From NCBI GenBank assembly GCA_001563795.1, contig LKML01000007.1, positions 1 through 43,725 on the forward strand: DNA of 43,725 nucleotides. The letters are read 5' to 3'. Shown here piece after piece: positions 42,612 through 43,725 of the stretch. A program made the position numbers and the translations under genes. This DNA is from Haloferacaceae archaeon B1-Br10_E2g22. Its GTDB lineage: Archaea > Halobacteriota > Halobacteria > Halobacteriales > Haloferacaceae. The notes beneath the pieces were generated by a model. It was not told where the DNA came from. It did not search any database and was given only the letters and a program-made list of their open reading frames with translations. Within the stretch, counting starts at the first letter, position 1; the number at the start of each line of letters is the position of its first letter.

Positions 42612-43725
42612 GTGGCCGTCAATGTACTCACTGTTACGGCAATTATTCTCGCTCTCGGGATCGCAGCCCAAGTCCTCGCCAAGCGGCTTAAAATACCGAG
42701 TGTGCTGTTTCTCATTCTGATCGGTGTCGCACTCGGCCCATCGGTGCTTGGAGTTGTCACACCCGAGACGTTCGGCGGCGGACTGTCGACGGTCGTTGGC
42801 CTCAGCGTGGCGATTATTGTCTTCGATGGAGCCTTTCAACTCCGGCGTGAAAAACTCGAACTCGCCCCGAAGGCAATCACCGGATTGATGACAATCGGAG
42901 CAGCGTTGATGTTTTTCGGCACCGCCTTCGCCGTTCGGTTTTTTCTTGAGACTGACTGGGGTGTCTCCCTTCTGGTCGGCGCGCTGTTGATTGCGACGGG
43001 GCCGACAGTCATCACGCCGATTTTCGAAGTTATCACTGTCCGCGAGCATCTCGAGACAACCTTCGAGGCCGAAGGCATTTTTAATGATGTGACTGCCGCC
43101 ATTCTGGCGATTGTTGTCTTTGAGACGCTGGTCGTCGAGTCGACGCCGACCGCAATCCCGGGTGACTTCCTGTTGCGGCTGGTAATCGGCGTCGGCGTTG
43201 GCGTCACCGTTGCAGTCGGCATTCGAACGCTGCTTACCCGGATGGCGATTCCAGCGGACGACGCCCCGCGTGTCGCCCGCCTCGTTGTGCTTGCGGCCGT
43301 CATACTCGCGTATGGAGCCTCGGAAGCTCTTTTCACCGAAACCGGGGTTGCAGCGGTTGCGGCTGCCGGACTCGTGTTGGGGAACATGGAACTGCCACAC
43401 CGCGAGTCGATCCACGAGTTCAACCGAGATCTGACGCTGATCGTGTTGGCAATCGTCTTTATCTCGCTGGCTGCACTGATCGATTTCGACGCGTTGTTCG
43501 GCCTTGGCCTCGCTGGGCTGGCGGTTGTTGTCATCGTCACACTCGTCATCCGGCCGATTGCGGTCGCGCTGTCGGCCCGCGACCGGCAGTTCACCCGAAA
43601 CGAAAAGCTGTTTTTGAGTTTCGTCGGCCCCCGCGGGATTATCCCCGCCAGCATTGCGACGCTGTTTGCAATCGAACTCCAGGCCGCCGGCCAGTTCGAC
43701 GAAGCCCAGGTGTTGGCCGGCACCG
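42612..43725 (+). CDS. Na+/H+ antiporter, CPA1-like, cut by the window end
   Basis: About 371 residues are present and the frame is still open at the end. It has ten or more membrane helices. Motifs: ILIGVALGPSVLG near the start, LLIATGPTVITPIFEVI, GIFNDVTAAILAIVVFE (Asn-Asp of electroneutral CPA1 antiporters) and FVGPRGIIPASIATLF. It exports Na+ in exchange for protons. The start is uncertain: GTG at 42612 gives VAVNVLTVTAIILALG; a TTG at 42588 is possible. It is divergent from the PRC gene. Long open frames on the other strand are shadows. Confidence 0.82.
   Translation, partial: MAVNVLTVTAIILALGIAAQVLAKRLKIPSVLFLILIGVALGPSVLGVVTPETFGGGLSTVVGLSVAIIVFDGAFQLRREKLELAPKAITGLMTIGAALMFFGTAFAVRFFLETDWGVSLLVGALLIATGPTVITPIFEVITVREHLETTFEAEGIFNDVTAAILAIVVFETLVVESTPTAIPGDFLLRLVIGVGVGVTVAVGIRTLLTRMAIPADDAPRVARLVVLAAVILAYGASEALFTETGVAAVAAAGLVLGNMELPHRESIHEFNRDLTLIVLAIVFISLAALIDFDALFGLGLAGLAVVVIVTLVIRPIAVALSARDRQFTRNEKLFLSFVGPRGIIPASIATLFAIELQAAGQFDEAQVLAGT

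Noticed and set aside
42579-43723. Two long minus-strand frames near the right end
   Set aside because: Low-complexity shadows of the Na+/H+ antiporter reading frame.

Overview
The window is chromosomal DNA from a halophilic archaeon of the class Halobacteria. The proteins are strongly acidic, promoters are archaeal TATA boxes about 25-35 nt upstream of the start codon (many transcripts look leaderless), and the informational genes are archaeal types: DnaG primase, Pus10, TrmY, NOB1, SecF-SecD, a SAMP-type ubiquitin-like protein and an archaeal-type prenyl chain synthase. By eye the DNA is moderately GC-rich. The first ~4 kb is clearly more AT-rich than the rest. The genus cannot be named from sequence alone.

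Layout: (1) 0.2-4.0 kb holds two tandem, paralogous pilin-like surface proteins; the second carries three extra tandem domains. (2) 4.0-9.4 kb holds housekeeping genes: a DUF2150-like protein, a TatD-like hydrolase, a HIT protein, a small zinc ribbon, methionine aminopeptidase, a HalOD1 protein and isocitrate dehydrogenase. (3) 9.4-13 kb is a polyprenyl module: a cis-prenyltransferase, a divergent paralogue facing it, a DUF92/VTE6-like membrane protein and a GNAT. The two prenyltransferases have complementary motif losses, which suggests a heteromeric enzyme. (4) 13-19.2 kb holds dnaG, a DUF3311 plus sodium/solute symporter pair, a Tat-exported trypsin-like protease and a photolyase. (5) 19.2-21.5 kb holds tRNA-Pro(CGG) with attachment-site-like fragments beside it, trmY, a winged-helix protein, an unknown protein and a hairpin-rich relic of an IS200/IS605-like element.

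(6) 21.5-26.3 kb is a full polyhydroxyalkanoate locus: a MaoC-type hydratase facing away from phaR-phaP-phaE-phaC, then phaB. PhaB and the hydratase supply (R)-3-hydroxyacyl-CoA, PhaE-PhaC polymerises it, PhaP coats the granule and PhaR probably regulates. PhaC has an unusual acidic linker and helix-hairpin-helix tail. (7) 26.3-31.3 kb holds small proteins, an ArsR regulator plus ABC exporter operon with a palindrome on its start codon, and an SdhA/NadB-like flavoprotein.

(8) 31.5-37.6 kb holds pus10-rnhB, secF-secD and small conserved proteins. Pus10 and TrmY act one after the other on tRNA position 54. (9) 37.6-43.7 kb holds a second hairpin relic in opposite orientation, an acetamidase/formamidase, a SAMP-like protein, pgi, a CPBP protease, nob1, a PRC-barrel protein and a Na+/H+ antiporter that runs off the end. 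I saw no CRISPR array, rRNA gene or intact transposase.
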